Shown piece by piece: positions 8,063 through 15,440 of a DNA stretch of 64,000 bases (position 1 is the first letter of the stretch; each line of letters starts with the position of its first letter). A model generated the notes under the pieces. The model made no database searches, was not told where the DNA came from, and was given only the letters and a program-made list of their open reading frames with translations. The position numbers and the translations under genes are program-made. Origin of the DNA: UBA1219 sp045601425 (GTDB lineage: Bacteria > Bacteroidota > Bacteroidia > Bacteroidales > P3); the NCBI GenBank assembly GCA_045601425.1, contig JAZRZP010000022.1, positions 1 to 64,000 on the forward strand, read 5' to 3'.

Positions 8063-10747
8063 TTATCGGATTATCAGAGTCTCGGTTCTGTTGAAATCGC
8101 TGTTTGTGAATTTTACGAAATAGGTACCCGATTTGAAATCTTTCAAGGAGACGGTCTTGGCTTCGTTTCCGTTCATGGAACCGTTGCTTACCAAACGTCC
8201 GGTGATGTCGAAAATCATGAAGTCAGTCTGGCTGTCATTTCCGTTGATTACGAATGTTACATTTTCCTTGGCGGGATTGGGATAGAGTTTTATGGCGGGG
8301 TTGTTTTGAGTGGGGGCGGAGATGCTTATACGGCCGCTTCTTATCGTAATGTCGTCTAAGCAGATGCCCTTGCCTTTGTTTACGGTGGAAATGAATGCAA
8401 TCTGGTAATAGTCCGAAATGTTGTCAAGGTTGAGGTTCACTTCAGTCCATGAACTTGTGTGCTGTGAAAATGTTCCGTCGGTTATAGGTGTCCAGTCGTC
8501 ACCGTAAGAGTTGCGGTAAGCAACAGTGAGGACGTCTTGGCAGCCGGCGAGTTTAGTGTTGGTGAACCAGAAATTGAGGTGAGCACCTTCTTGCAAGCCC
8601 GACAGGTCCATGGGTTCCGTTATAAGGTAAGCCTGATTGCCGATGAGGTCTTCTGTGGTGATTTTGCAGTAAGCGTTGTAAGAGCCGGAGTGTGCAGAAC
8701 CGGGAGCACCGCTGCCGTTGCCGGTGCCGAGTGTCCACGATACGTTGCTGTGCGTGGAAGTTTTTGTCCAGCATGTCGGAAGAGAAGCGGAAGTGAATTC
8801 CTGTACGTATGGGAATGATGAATTAGCGGCGCATGTCGGAGTGGTTGCGGAAACTACCACACCGTTTACCCATTGGTTTTCTACTTTTACGAAGAGTTTG
8901 TAGTAGCAGGTTTGTCCAGCAGTCAGACCTGTGTGTGCTACGCTGGAGCCGTCTCCGTTGAAGAGTACTTTGCCACCGCCGGATATGGTGCTTCCGACGG
9001 GGTGACTGTTAGTGTCGGGTGTTCCGAAAGTTCCGTTGGCAGAATAGAGTACCAATGTCGGATATTCGCCGAACTGACCCCATTTTACACTAATTGTAGT
9101 GGTATTGTTGGCAATGGCTTTTGCGTTGGCAACAGCTATCGGGGCGTTGTTTACGGTGAAGCTTATGGTTCCCGTAGTTGTATTTTCTGTGATGTTGGTG
9201 ATTGGCTTTCCGGTGTTGTTCTTGGCCCATGATTTTGCCCAAGGGGTGGAGTTGTCAGTAAATGAAGACTTTCTCATGCTTCCGGGGAAAGGACAAGCGC
9301 TGCCGCTTATCGCACCATAGGTGGTTATGTCGGATTGCGGGTATTGGAAACTTGAACCGGCACAGACGGGATAGAATTTCTGCGGGTGGCTTATGTTGTT
9401 AAGCTGGCTTGACGGGTCAAAACCGGCATGAACGTGGTAAATTAGCATGCCGTGTCCGGGAAGTGATGCATCGAAACCCTTTGCCTGACGGTTTTCCAAG
9501 AGAAAGTACTCTCCGTTTGTAGTGGTGTTCAATTTGTAGAACGAAGCGGAGTCGGAGTCAACGCTGTTCAAAACGTATGATTTTGCTGCTGCTGTGATTT
9601 CCTTAGGTGTAGCCCATTTGTAGATGTAGCACTTTGTGTAAGGATTGTGGTGAGCGGGCTGGTTGCCGCTTACGGTTCCGTTCCATGAACCGGAAGACAT
9701 GAGGTCCCATTTCCCGTTGCCAGGGTAGCCGTTTGAACCGCTCGAACCGCCGTTGTTGTCAGTGTCGTAGTAGTCGGGAGCACCGAATACGTGGCCGAGT
9801 TCGTGGCAGATAACACCGACGTTTGTCAGTGAACCGCCTTCACGGAGTTCGGGAGAACAGGAATAAGACAATGCCGTAACGCCGTTGTTGGAAATCGGTA
9901 TGGACAGGTTGCCCTTGTGAGACCAGATACAGTCTTGGTTGCCGGTGTCTTCTTCGCCGTATCCTGCAAAGAGAATATGTATGGCATCGACTATGTGGTC
10001 GCCGTTGTTGTCGTAACGGGAGAAATCAACTCCGTTGCTTACGGCGAGGTTTATGGCTTCTCTTGCGAAGGCTTGGCTGCCACCGCTCGTGTTGCCGTAG
10101 TATGCTATGTTGCGTGTGAGGTTATACGGACCTACCACGTCGAAACGGACGGACATCTGGCCGTACGAATTTTCATAGTAGTAGTCGTGAACGCTGCCCT
10201 TGATTCTGAATGTTGAGTAATTTACCTGATTGAACAGCTTTTCGATGTTAGTGTTGGTGTTTACAAATGACTTGTCAGAGAAGTTTACCAAAATGGCAAG
10301 AAACGTGGACTGGCCTATCGTGACGGGACGGGTCGCCTTGTCGGTCGATTTGTTGACCATTTGGTTCTTGGAGTTGTTCACTGCTTCCCATAACTGGAAA
10401 TAAAGATGACGCTGCTGGTCGCTGTATCTGAGGTGTTTTCTTGTGTTTTCCAAGAAAGCTGTGGCTTCGGCAGACCTTTCGTTGATTTCGGCAGCAACGA
10501 ATTCGGACGGTACCATGTCTCCGTTTTCGTCGAGCGTGGCATATACGAAAGCTCCGGTTTCATCGTGTACGAGAGAGTATCCGTCGAGGGTTTCTCCCCA
10601 GTTGAACCGTTCGTCGCCGAACAGGTGTATCTGGATGAAATTGCCTGCAGGTTGTTTGAATTTTATTACTCCGGGATATGCCGTTACGGCATGAATACTG
10701 CTCATGAATGATATTGCCAGTAATATCGTGAGTCCTAGTTTTTTCAT
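8063..10747 (-). CDS. Secreted M6-family zinc metalloprotease with T9SS sorting domain (paralogue)
   Basis: An 894-residue preprotein: signal peptide (MKKLGLTILLAISFMSSIHA), the same AYPG...FKQPAG prodomain opening as its neighbour, and an M6 catalytic domain with HELGH at residues 315-319 and GAPDYYDTD. A fibronectin-like stretch follows, then a jelly-roll/MAM-like region (about 650-800: FPYVQEFTSASLPTCW and the later CLDDITI), and a type A T9SS sorting domain (IKLYPNPAKENV, FDITGRLVSNG, SGTYFVKF, ending TLIIR). Export by Sec and T9SS is expected. It has its own promoter and terminator, so the two proteases can be expressed independently. Paralogy with 5150-7993 is clear; their substrates are not known. 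Confidence 0.93.
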   Translation of the reverse strand: MKKLGLTILLAISFMSSIHAVTAYPGVIKFKQPAGNFIQIHLFGDERFNWGETLDGYSLVHDETGAFVYATLDENGDMVPSEFVAAEINERSAEATAFLENTRKHLRYSDQQRHLYFQLWEAVNNSKNQMVNKSTDKATRPVTIGQSTFLAILVNFSDKSFVNTNTNIEKLFNQVNYSTFRIKGSVHDYYYENSYGQMSVRFDVVGPYNLTRNIAYYGNTSGGSQAFAREAINLAVSNGVDFSRYDNNGDHIVDAIHILFAGYGEEDTGNQDCIWSHKGNLSIPISNNGVTALSYSCSPELREGGSLTNVGVICHELGHVFGAPDYYDTDNNGGSSGSNGYPGNGKWDLMSSGSWNGTVSGNQPAHHNPYTKCYIYKWATPKEITAAAKSYVLNSVDSDSASFYKLNTTTNGEYFLLENRQAKGFDASLPGHGMLIYHVHAGFDPSSQLNNISHPQKFYPVCAGSSFQYPQSDITTYGAISGSACPFPGSMRKSSFTDNSTPWAKSWAKNNTGKPITNITENTTTGTISFTVNNAPIAVANAKAIANNTTTISVKWGQFGEYPTLVLYSANGTFGTPDTNSHPVGSTISGGGKVLFNGDGSSVAHTGLTAGQTCYYKLFVKVENQWVNGVVVSATTPTCAANSSFPYVQEFTSASLPTCWTKTSTHSNVSWTLGTGNGSGAPGSAHSGSYNAYCKITTEDLIGNQAYLITEPMDLSGLQEGAHLNFWFTNTKLAGCQDVLTVAYRNSYGDDWTPITDGTFSQHTSSWTEVNLNLDNISDYYQIAFISTVNKGKGICLDDITIRSGRISISAPTQNNPAIKLYPNPAKENVTFVINGNDSQTDFMIFDITGRLVSNGSMNGNEAKTVSLKDFKSGTYFVKFTNSDFNRTETLIIR

Positions 10748-10805
10748 TTTAAAATGTTGATTTTAAGGTGTTTATGTGTGTTTTTTTTGAATTCTAAATG
10801 TGATG

Positions 10806-10813
10806 CAAATATA
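10806..10813 (-). promoter_or_regulatory. -7 promoter element TATATTTG (minus strand)
   Basis: On the minus strand TATATTTG follows an A-rich run ending in GAG, 59 bases before the ATG of the M6 protease at 10747. Fits TAnnTTTG. Confidence 0.65.
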
Positions 10814-10891
10814 CTCTTTTTTTTCGGAAAATGCAAATTTTTTCCTGCGGTGCACACGTTTAGTACCACAATATTTCGAAATATTACATGC

Positions 10892-10930
10892 GAAAAAAGA
10901 ACGTGCCGGAGAAAATTCCGACACGTTCTT
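10892..10930 (-). terminator. Rho-independent terminator (minus strand)
   Basis: AAGAACGTG (10897-10905) pairs with CACGTTCTT (10922-10930); after one mismatch CGGA/TCCG continues the stem. On the minus strand it ends in a T-run. It terminates the M13 peptidase gene. Confidence 0.85.
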
Positions 10931-10949
10931 GTATGTTGGCAAATGTTTT

Positions 10950-13001
10950 TTACCAGAGTTGGACGCGTTGTTCGGGAGCGAGATACATTTTGTCGCCATC
11001 CTTGATTCCGAAGGCGTCAATGAACGGTGTTACGTGCGGTAATGTGCCATTGACTCTCCATTTGCAGAGGGAGTGCGGGTCTTCGGTAGTGAGGCGGAGC
11101 TTTTCAGCATCGCGGATGTTGCTGGCCCATACGTTGGCGTAGGCGATGAAGAATCGCTGAGCTGTCGTGAATCCGTCCATGGGTTCGGAATTTACCTGTC
11201 CGGCCTTTATTGCATTCTGCATTGCCAGATAAGAGATTTGCAGTCCACCGTTGTCAGCGATGTTTTCACCGAGGGTGAACTTGCCGTTGGCATAGGTTTC
11301 CGGATTGTCGTGAACTTTTATGTTGTTGAACCAGTCAACCAGAACCTGTGAGTTGTTCTTGAAGTTTTCGGCGTCGGAAGCGAGCCACCAGTCGCTGAGG
11401 TTGCCTTCCTTGTCGTACAGGCGTCCCTGATCGTCGAAGCCGTGAGTCATTTCGTGACCGATTACGACACCGATGGCACCGTAGTTTACGGCATCGTCGG
11501 CATTCATGTTGAAGAACGGCGGTTGGAGTATGCCAGCGGGGAAGCATATTTCGTTGGTGGTCGGGTTGTAGTAGGCGTTTACAGTCTGCGGAGTCATCTG
11601 CCATTCATTGCGGTCGGTGGGCTTGTCGATTTTGCTTGCCATGTAGGCTATTTCGAACTCATTGGAACGCAGTATGTTGGCGAAATAGCTGTCGTTCTTT
11701 AACTGCAGTCCGGAGTAGTCTCTCCACTTGTCGGGGTAGCCGACTTTGATGAGTATGGCATCGAGTTTGGCGAGTGCTTTTTTCTTTGTGGTGTCGTTCA
11801 TCCACGAGGCCATTTGTATGCGCTGTCCGAAAGCGGTCTGCAGGTTTTTAACCAATGTGAGCATGCGTTCTTTGGCTTCGGCGGGGAAGTATTTCTCCAC
11901 ATACATTTGGCCTACAGCTTCGCCGAGGGCTGTTTCAACGGTAAGTGTCACGAGTTTCCATCTCGGACGTATGGCTTCTTTTCCAGAAAGTGCCTTGCCG
12001 TAGAAGTTGAACGATTCGTTCACGAAGTCGTCGCTGAGGTAGGTGCACGCCTCGCTTATGACGCTCCATGCGAGGTATGCTTTCAGGGCATCGTTTTTCT
12101 CGGTGGCGAGGATTTTGCCGACACCTTGTATGAACTCAGGCTGTGCCACGTTGAGGGATTTGAGGTTGGGGAGGCCGATTTCCTTGAAAAAGTCGGCAAA
12201 CGGAAAATCTTTTGCGAGTTTCTGTGTCTCTTCCAGAGTTTTCTTGTGGAAAGTCTTGTAGGGATCTCTCAGGGTTTCCTTGTCGTAGCTAACCTTAGCG
12301 AGACGCATTTCGATGTTCATCACCATGTCGGCGAGATATTTTGCATCGGCGTCGGCAAGTTTGTCGTAGCCGGCGAGTTTGAACATGTTTGCAACCATTT
12401 CCACGTATTTGGTGCGGAGTTCTTTGTTGCGGGCGTCGTTGGTGAGGTAGTATTCGCGGCTGCCCATTCCGAGACCAGCCTGCCAGAGCCATGCTATGGT
12501 CATTTTGCTGTCATCGTAGTCGGCTTCGCTGAAAAGTGCGAAGAACGGGTTTATGCCCACTTTCTGGAGTTTTATGATTTCGGCGTTGATGTCATCTTTC
12601 GTTTTGAGGGCTGATATTTCCTTCATCATCGGCTGTATCGGGGCATTGCCCTGTTTCTGCAGCGTTACGCTGTCCATGCCTATGTTGTAGAGCGTTGCGA
12701 TTTTTTCGCCAACGGAGTTCTTTTCGTTTTTCTTTGCTGCAACTTCCTCGATGAGGGCTTTGAGCTGGCTGCGGTTGTTCTCGCCGAGTTCGTCGAAAGA
12801 ACCGTAGCGGGAGTATTCTTCAGTGAGCGGGTGTTTTTTCATCCATCCGCCGCAGGCGTACTGATAGAAGTCGTCGGCAGGATTCACCGTGGTGTCCAGA
12901 TTGTTGATGTCGATGCCCGATGTGAGTTCGGGTGTCTTTGGGGCTTGATGGTATGCTGCCATTAATGTTACTGCCATAATTGTACAAATTGTTTTTTTCA
13001 T
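10950..13001 (-). CDS. M13-family metallopeptidase (neprilysin/PepO-like)
   Basis: A zinc endopeptidase of the neprilysin family. The N-terminal M13 domain shows DDFYQYACGGWM; the catalytic domain has NAYYNPTTNEICFPAGILQPPFF, the zinc motif HEMTH at residues 516-520 followed by FDDQG, and the third-ligand block ENIADNGG. The C-terminus ends in the usual region with APEQRVQLW. The start at 13001 (MKKTICTIMAVTLMAA, a short hydrophobic export signal) is chosen over an in-frame extension to 13139 that runs back through the restriction endonuclease gene. Predicted 683 residues, normal for the family; no lipobox cysteine was seen. Only 10 bases separate the start from the endonuclease stop and no clear promoter is visible there, so it may depend on read-through from the island. 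Confidence 0.93.
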   Translation of the reverse strand: MKKTICTIMAVTLMAAYHQAPKTPELTSGIDINNLDTTVNPADDFYQYACGGWMKKHPLTEEYSRYGSFDELGENNRSQLKALIEEVAAKKNEKNSVGEKIATLYNIGMDSVTLQKQGNAPIQPMMKEISALKTKDDINAEIIKLQKVGINPFFALFSEADYDDSKMTIAWLWQAGLGMGSREYYLTNDARNKELRTKYVEMVANMFKLAGYDKLADADAKYLADMVMNIEMRLAKVSYDKETLRDPYKTFHKKTLEETQKLAKDFPFADFFKEIGLPNLKSLNVAQPEFIQGVGKILATEKNDALKAYLAWSVISEACTYLSDDFVNESFNFYGKALSGKEAIRPRWKLVTLTVETALGEAVGQMYVEKYFPAEAKERMLTLVKNLQTAFGQRIQMASWMNDTTKKKALAKLDAILIKVGYPDKWRDYSGLQLKNDSYFANILRSNEFEIAYMASKIDKPTDRNEWQMTPQTVNAYYNPTTNEICFPAGILQPPFFNMNADDAVNYGAIGVVIGHEMTHGFDDQGRLYDKEGNLSDWWLASDAENFKNNSQVLVDWFNNIKVHDNPETYANGKFTLGENIADNGGLQISYLAMQNAIKAGQVNSEPMDGFTTAQRFFIAYANVWASNIRDAEKLRLTTEDPHSLCKWRVNGTLPHVTPFIDAFGIKDGDKMYLAPEQRVQLW

Positions 13002-13011
13002 TTTGTAGTTG

Positions 13012-13761
13012 TTAATAAATAATATCGTGTGTTGAATATAAATTTGGTAAATCTTTTTCTCGTATCCGAAATCCACTGCCGTGATCATGTGTTTTTCCTT
13101 TTTTTGTTCCGGATTGGTATGCTCCAATTCTAATGTCATACATTATGAGACCATGGTCTAATAGTACTAAAAAGTTGTTTAAAGATGGATTTTCAAAGAT
13201 TTCAGCTTTGGAAAAATGAAACAACTCTCGACCTTGAGCATTTTTCGTTGTGTCAGCAGAGACAACAAAAAGTTTTTTTAGCTTGTTTTGTAAAGCAAAA
13301 TCGATGTCATGGTATGTGTAGTAGCATGAATTATCTAATACTCTGTTGGTTATTAATGATCGTATCTCTATAACTATTCTTTTTGTGATTATGTCATTGA
13401 TTAGTCTGAAAGAATATTTATTCATGTATGAATTTGGCTTGTTCGCGAAAATGCTGGTGTGTATTTTTTTTAACTCAGGATTATTCTCATAAGGGGTCCC
13501 ATATTTGTTTTTTAGATATGAATTTGCACCTTGGGGACTGGATGGACTTTTTGTAAATAGAGTGATATAGGATTGCGTTAGCGTTCTATGAGACTTTATT
13601 TCATAACCAGCAAAATCGGGACCTGCTATGTTGTTCTCAACAACACCGATGTAATCTTCAAAAGTTTTTCCTACTCCAGTAGAATTTCTTCTTCTGCTTT
13701 TTACGTATCCCAAAGACTTTACTTTGTGAAAAGTATCCACTATAACCTTTTTATTCGTCAT
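13012..13761 (-). CDS. MvaI/BcnI-family type II restriction endonuclease
   Basis: A 249-residue protein resembling the MvaI/BcnI restriction enzymes, monomeric PD-(D/E)XK-fold nucleases. The key region is FEDYIGVVENNIAGPDFAGYEIKSHR (read in two parts: FEDYIG near residue 34 and GPDFAGYEIKSHR near 49-61), giving the D...ExK catalytic set; HDHGSGFRIR near the C-terminus is also family-like. MvaI cuts CCWGG and BcnI CCSGG; the actual site here is unknown. The ATG at 13761 overlaps the end of the HTH regulator by 11 bases, so the two are translationally coupled. Base composition is visibly richer in A and T than the flanking pepO and topA genes, a sign of transfer. An assigned partner methyltransferase is at 14151. 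Confidence 0.88.
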   Translation of the reverse strand: MTNKKVIVDTFHKVKSLGYVKSRRRNSTGVGKTFEDYIGVVENNIAGPDFAGYEIKSHRTLTQSYITLFTKSPSSPQGANSYLKNKYGTPYENNPELKKIHTSIFANKPNSYMNKYSFRLINDIITKRIVIEIRSLITNRVLDNSCYYTYHDIDFALQNKLKKLFVVSADTTKNAQGRELFHFSKAEIFENPSLNNFLVLLDHGLIMYDIRIGAYQSGTKKGKTHDHGSGFRIREKDLPNLYSTHDIIY

Positions 13762-14047
13762 ATTCAATGATTTTTTTAATTAATAAATTTGTTTGATTAT
13801 CTGTTTCTTTTAATTCGTCATCGGTTAGAAAAATTTTTTCAAAAGGATAATTTATATGTTCACAAAACAAATAAATTTGTTTAAGTGTATATTTGTGCTG
13901 GAATCGTGGACTTTCTATATTCCCAACTTGTCCGCTGGAAATACCTAAAATGGATCCCAATTGTAATTGACTTATATTGTTGTTAATTCTTAGTGATTTA
14001 ACTCGTTGAATTACAGTTTCTTGAATAGAGGTGTTCTTTATCTGCAT
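13751..14047 (-). CDS. HTH-type controller protein of the restriction-modification system
   Basis: A 98-residue protein with a Cro/C1-type HTH: VKSLRINNNISQLQLGSILGISSGQVGNIE (about residues 16-45). Small HTH proteins in front of restriction genes (C proteins) time the expression of nuclease and methylase. It is cotranscribed with the endonuclease. The ATG at 14047 follows a GTG at 14053 that lies in the operator, so ATG is preferred. Two perfect 15-bp palindromes at the divergent promoter are its probable binding sites. Regulatory role inferred from location and sites; the protein is longer and the operators different from classical C boxes as I remember them. Confidence 0.8.
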   Translation of the reverse strand: MQIKNTSIQETVIQRVKSLRINNNISQLQLGSILGISSGQVGNIESPRFQHKYTLKQIYLFCEHINYPFEKIFLTDDELKETDNQTNLLIKKIIEYDE

Positions 14048-14050
14048 GTT

Positions 14051-14065
14051 CACTCAATTTGAGTG
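14051..14065. promoter_or_regulatory. Palindromic operator 1 of the RM system
   Basis: CACTCAATTTGAGTG is a perfect 7+1+7 inverted repeat. It lies directly downstream of the minus-strand -7 element TATCTTTG (14073-14066), covering the expected transcription start of the regulator/endonuclease transcript, so occupancy should repress that transcript. Confidence 0.7.
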
Positions 14066-14073
14066 CAAAGATA
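14066..14073 (-). promoter_or_regulatory. -7 promoter element for the regulator/endonuclease transcript
   Basis: TATCTTTG on the minus strand, about 20 bases before the ATG at 14047, implying a very short leader. It abuts operator 1. Confidence 0.7.
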
Positions 14074-14095
14074 CATTGTTAATAAGTTTTTTCTG

Positions 14096-14110
14096 CTCTC
14101 AAATTGAGAG
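14096..14110. promoter_or_regulatory. Palindromic operator 2 of the RM system
   Basis: CTCTCAAATTGAGAG is a perfect 7+1+7 inverted repeat sharing the core CTCAA-N-TTGAG with operator 1, centred 45 bases from it. Its right arm supplies the TTG at the -33 position of the methyltransferase promoter (18 bases before TATCTTTG), so binding should affect methylase transcription. Confidence 0.7.
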
Positions 14111-14124
14111 TTATTTTTTTTTGT

Positions 14125-14132
14125 TATCTTTG
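14125..14132 (+). promoter_or_regulatory. -7 promoter element for the methyltransferase
   Basis: TATCTTTG followed by GCA, 18 bases before the ATG at 14151. Confidence 0.7.
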
Positions 14133-14150
14133 CAAAAAAAAATAAAGATC

Positions 14151-15389
14151 ATGTACGATAGGTTTTTTGATGAATCTTGGAACTTTCAATTTGCGAATAC
14201 CAAAGAATATACCCATTGCTATCATTCATATCCGGCAATGATGATTCCTCAAGTTGCAAGAACTTTGATTTCAGAATTTAAACCAGAGCATTGTGATTTG
14301 CTGTTTGATCCGTATATGGGGAGTGGAACGTCTTTAGTAGAAGCAGAAATTGCAGGCATTAATAGTGTGGGAACGGATATAAATCCACTTGCTCAATTTA
14401 TTGCTCATGTGAAAACCATACATTTTGATGCGGATAAACTTGAACGAGAGTTGAGTGACGTGCAAATGGTAAATTTGCATTATACACCTGAAGAAGTGAA
14501 AAATACGGATTTTTCAAGGATTTCAAATTATAGTTTTTGGTATTCAAATGATGTTTTGTTTAGATTGGAGTTTTTGTCTCAATGTATAGATGAACTTGAT
14601 GAAGATATTCAACTTTTTTTTAAAATTGCATTATCTGAAGTTGTGAGAGAATGTTCTTTTACGAGAAATAGTGAATTCAAACGTTTTAAAATGTCGGAAT
14701 CTCAATTGAAGAAATTTTCACCAAATGTGTTTGGTTTGTTCATAAACAAACTAACTCGTAATTTAGCAGGACTTAAAGATTTTAATGAGATAACACATAG
14801 TACATATTCTAAAATTTATGATTTTAACACGGTGAAAGGTATCCCCGCTGATATAGTTGCTCCGGAATCAGTTGATTTAGTTGTGACATCCCCCCCTTAC
14901 GGAGATAGTCGAACAACTGTGGCTTATGGTCAATTTTCAAGATGGGCAAATGAATGGTTTGGTTTTGAAAATGCAAAGAATTTGGATAAACTCCTGATGG
15001 GCGGGTGTGTTTCTCATACCAGAAATTTTGTAACAAAGTCTATATCCACGGAACTTCAGTCAATAAAGGATATCGATTCAAAACGATATGATGAAGTCGT
15101 CTCGTTTTTAAATGATTATCATATGTCAATTAAGAATGTCGCTAATGTGGTTAGAAGGGGAGGTAGAATTTGTTATGTTGTTGGAAATAGGACGGTAAAG
15201 GGTATACAAATACCTTTAGATTATTTTACAGCTGAAATGTTCGAAAGGTATGGCTTTACTCATGACAAAACAATTGTTCGTAATATTCCCAACAAGAGAA
15301 TGCCGTCAAAAACGAGTCCCACAAATAAAGTGGGTAATAAAGTCTCTACCATGTCTAATGAATTTATAGTGGTAATGACAAAAAAATAA
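14151..15389 (+). CDS. Type II DNA methyltransferase (SPPY-type, probably N4-cytosine)
   Basis: A 412-residue SAM-dependent DNA methyltransferase. Motif I is FDPYMGSGTSLVEAE (about residues 54-68) with GTDINPLA following; the catalytic motif IV is VVTSPPYGD (about 245-253). SPPY is the form usual in N4-cytosine methylases, which suits a partner of an MvaI/BcnI-type nuclease. The order I then a long segment then IV is that of the alpha-like class, with the intervening part likely holding target recognition. A C-terminal region (GGRICYVVGNRTVKG) completes the fold. The start at 14151 rather than 14031 is set by the promoter at 14125-14132. Divergent from the nuclease, AT-rich, and closed by a bidirectional terminator. 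Whether it modifies the nuclease's own site is inference. Confidence 0.88.
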   Translation: MYDRFFDESWNFQFANTKEYTHCYHSYPAMMIPQVARTLISEFKPEHCDLLFDPYMGSGTSLVEAEIAGINSVGTDINPLAQFIAHVKTIHFDADKLERELSDVQMVNLHYTPEEVKNTDFSRISNYSFWYSNDVLFRLEFLSQCIDELDEDIQLFFKIALSEVVRECSFTRNSEFKRFKMSESQLKKFSPNVFGLFINKLTRNLAGLKDFNEITHSTYSKIYDFNTVKGIPADIVAPESVDLVVTSPPYGDSRTTVAYGQFSRWANEWFGFENAKNLDKLLMGGCVSHTRNFVTKSISTELQSIKDIDSKRYDEVVSFLNDYHMSIKNVANVVRRGGRICYVVGNRTVKGIQIPLDYFTAEMFERYGFTHDKTIVRNIPNKRMPSKTSPTNKVGNKVSTMSNEFIVVMTKK

Positions 15390-15421
15390 GTTGAGACAAA
15401 AAGAATCCCAACTTATTTTTT
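15381..15421. terminator. Bidirectional Rho-independent terminator
   Basis: AATAAGTTG (15385-15393) pairs perfectly with CAACTTATT (15409-15417), flanked by an A-run on the left and a T-run on the right. It can serve both the methyltransferase (+) and the convergent topA (-); the methyltransferase stop lies inside the stem. Confidence 0.85.
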
Positions 15422-15440
15422 GTGAGAAGATTTTTCTTTG

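Noticed and set aside
11814..12614. A 266-codon plus-strand frame opposite the M13 peptidase
   Set aside because: Antisense shadow of a well-recognised peptidase gene; low-complexity Phe/Val-rich translation.
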